Shown: one piece after another, positions 5,638 through 5,793 of the stretch | Position numbering within the stretch: the first letter of the stretch is position 1 | Layout of the letters: every line of letters begins with the position of its first letter | NCBI GenBank assembly: GCA_937901285.1 | Contig: CALCHI010000028.1 | Coordinates: 1 to 5,793, forward strand | Reading direction: 5' to 3' | DNA from: UBA8437 sp003445035 | Lineage (GTDB): Bacteria; Planctomycetota; Planctomycetia; Planctomycetales; Planctomycetaceae | DNA length: 5,793 nt | The notes under the pieces: model-generated | Database searches by the model: none | What the model saw: the letters and a program-made list of their open reading frames with translations, nothing else | Told to the model about the DNA's origin: nothing | Translations under genes and position numbers: made by a program

Positions 5638-5793
5638 GTGCGAGTCCTGCCGACCATCCTGTTCGGACTGATACTCTCCGCGGTTGCCGCCGCTGCTCCC
5701 CCGCGGCCGGCCCGTTCGCTCGAGGTGACCCCCAATCCCATCGCTCTGGGTGGCACCAACCGCGTTCAGCAGGTGCAGATCACCGCCAGCGGC
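5638..5793 (+). CDS. Secreted protein with N-terminal Ig-like segment, probably another PSCyt/DUF1549-type protein; 3' end off window
   Basis: Only 52 residues are visible, from a GTG start with AGGGA 7 bases upstream (5626-5630). Residues 1 to about 20 form a Sec signal (VLPTILFGLILSAVAAAA). They are followed by SLEVTPNPIALGGTNRVQQV (27-46), the opening of an Ig-like domain like that often placed first in planctomycete PSCyt/DUF1549 proteins. It resembles LEITPAELVIGAKGEKIQL in the DUF1549 protein at the left edge. The reading frame stays open to the window end. The gene is divergent from the DUF1501 gene across a 173-base spacer, so the two may be regulated together. The Ig-like call rests on about 25 residues; any secreted protein starting with such a domain is possible. 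Confidence 0.65.
   Translation, partial: MRVLPTILFGLILSAVAAAAPPRPARSLEVTPNPIALGGTNRVQQVQITASG

Noticed and set aside
1..5793. tRNA, rRNA, CRISPR, insertion sequence or phage features
   Set aside because: No direct-repeat arrays, transposase motifs, terminal repeats or tRNA-like cloverleaf sequences were seen by eye. Small RNAs cannot be excluded.

Overview
The window comes from a GC-rich bacterium, almost certainly a member of the Planctomycetota. The grounds are a Tat-exported DUF1501 protein, a secreted c-type-cytochrome-like DUF1549 protein with an Ig-like domain (the 'PSCyt' type of planctomycete protein), a planctomycete-style ECF sigma factor with a membrane-anchored partner, and a short PD40/TolB-like beta-propeller. 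No genus or species can be named. No RNA genes, mobile elements, CRISPR arrays or phage genes are visible.

Layout, right to left on the minus strand: a DUF1501 protein (4127-5464) overlaps by 14 bases a secreted PD40 propeller protein (3250-4140). After an 89-base gap comes a tight four-gene block: ECF sigma factor (2624-3160, TTG start), one-pass membrane protein that is the likely anti-sigma factor (2130-2627), secreted, very basic helical protein (1405-2133), and the N-terminal 469 residues of a DUF1549 cytochrome-like protein that runs off the left edge (1-1408). Each of the three junctions in this block is a 4-base ATGA overlap of stop and start codons, so the genes are probably translationally coupled. 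At the right edge a divergent plus-strand gene starts at 5638 (GTG). Only a signal peptide and the start of a likely Ig-like domain are in view.

The 173-base divergent spacer (5465-5637) holds a good sigma-70-like promoter facing right and a weaker overlapping candidate facing left. The 89-base gap before the sigma gene holds a terminator-like hairpin with a T7 tract that points the wrong way, against both neighbouring genes.

Working model (inference): the sigma factor is held by its membrane partner, whose exported tail is strongly acidic. The next gene makes an exported, strongly basic helical protein that could bind that tail or an envelope polymer. The cytochrome-like DUF1549 protein and the DUF1501 protein would be the regulated or co-expressed envelope effectors. 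Their substrates are unknown. The individual families are known; the tightly coupled sigma / acidic-tail membrane protein / basic secreted protein / DUF1549 unit is the part most worth following up.
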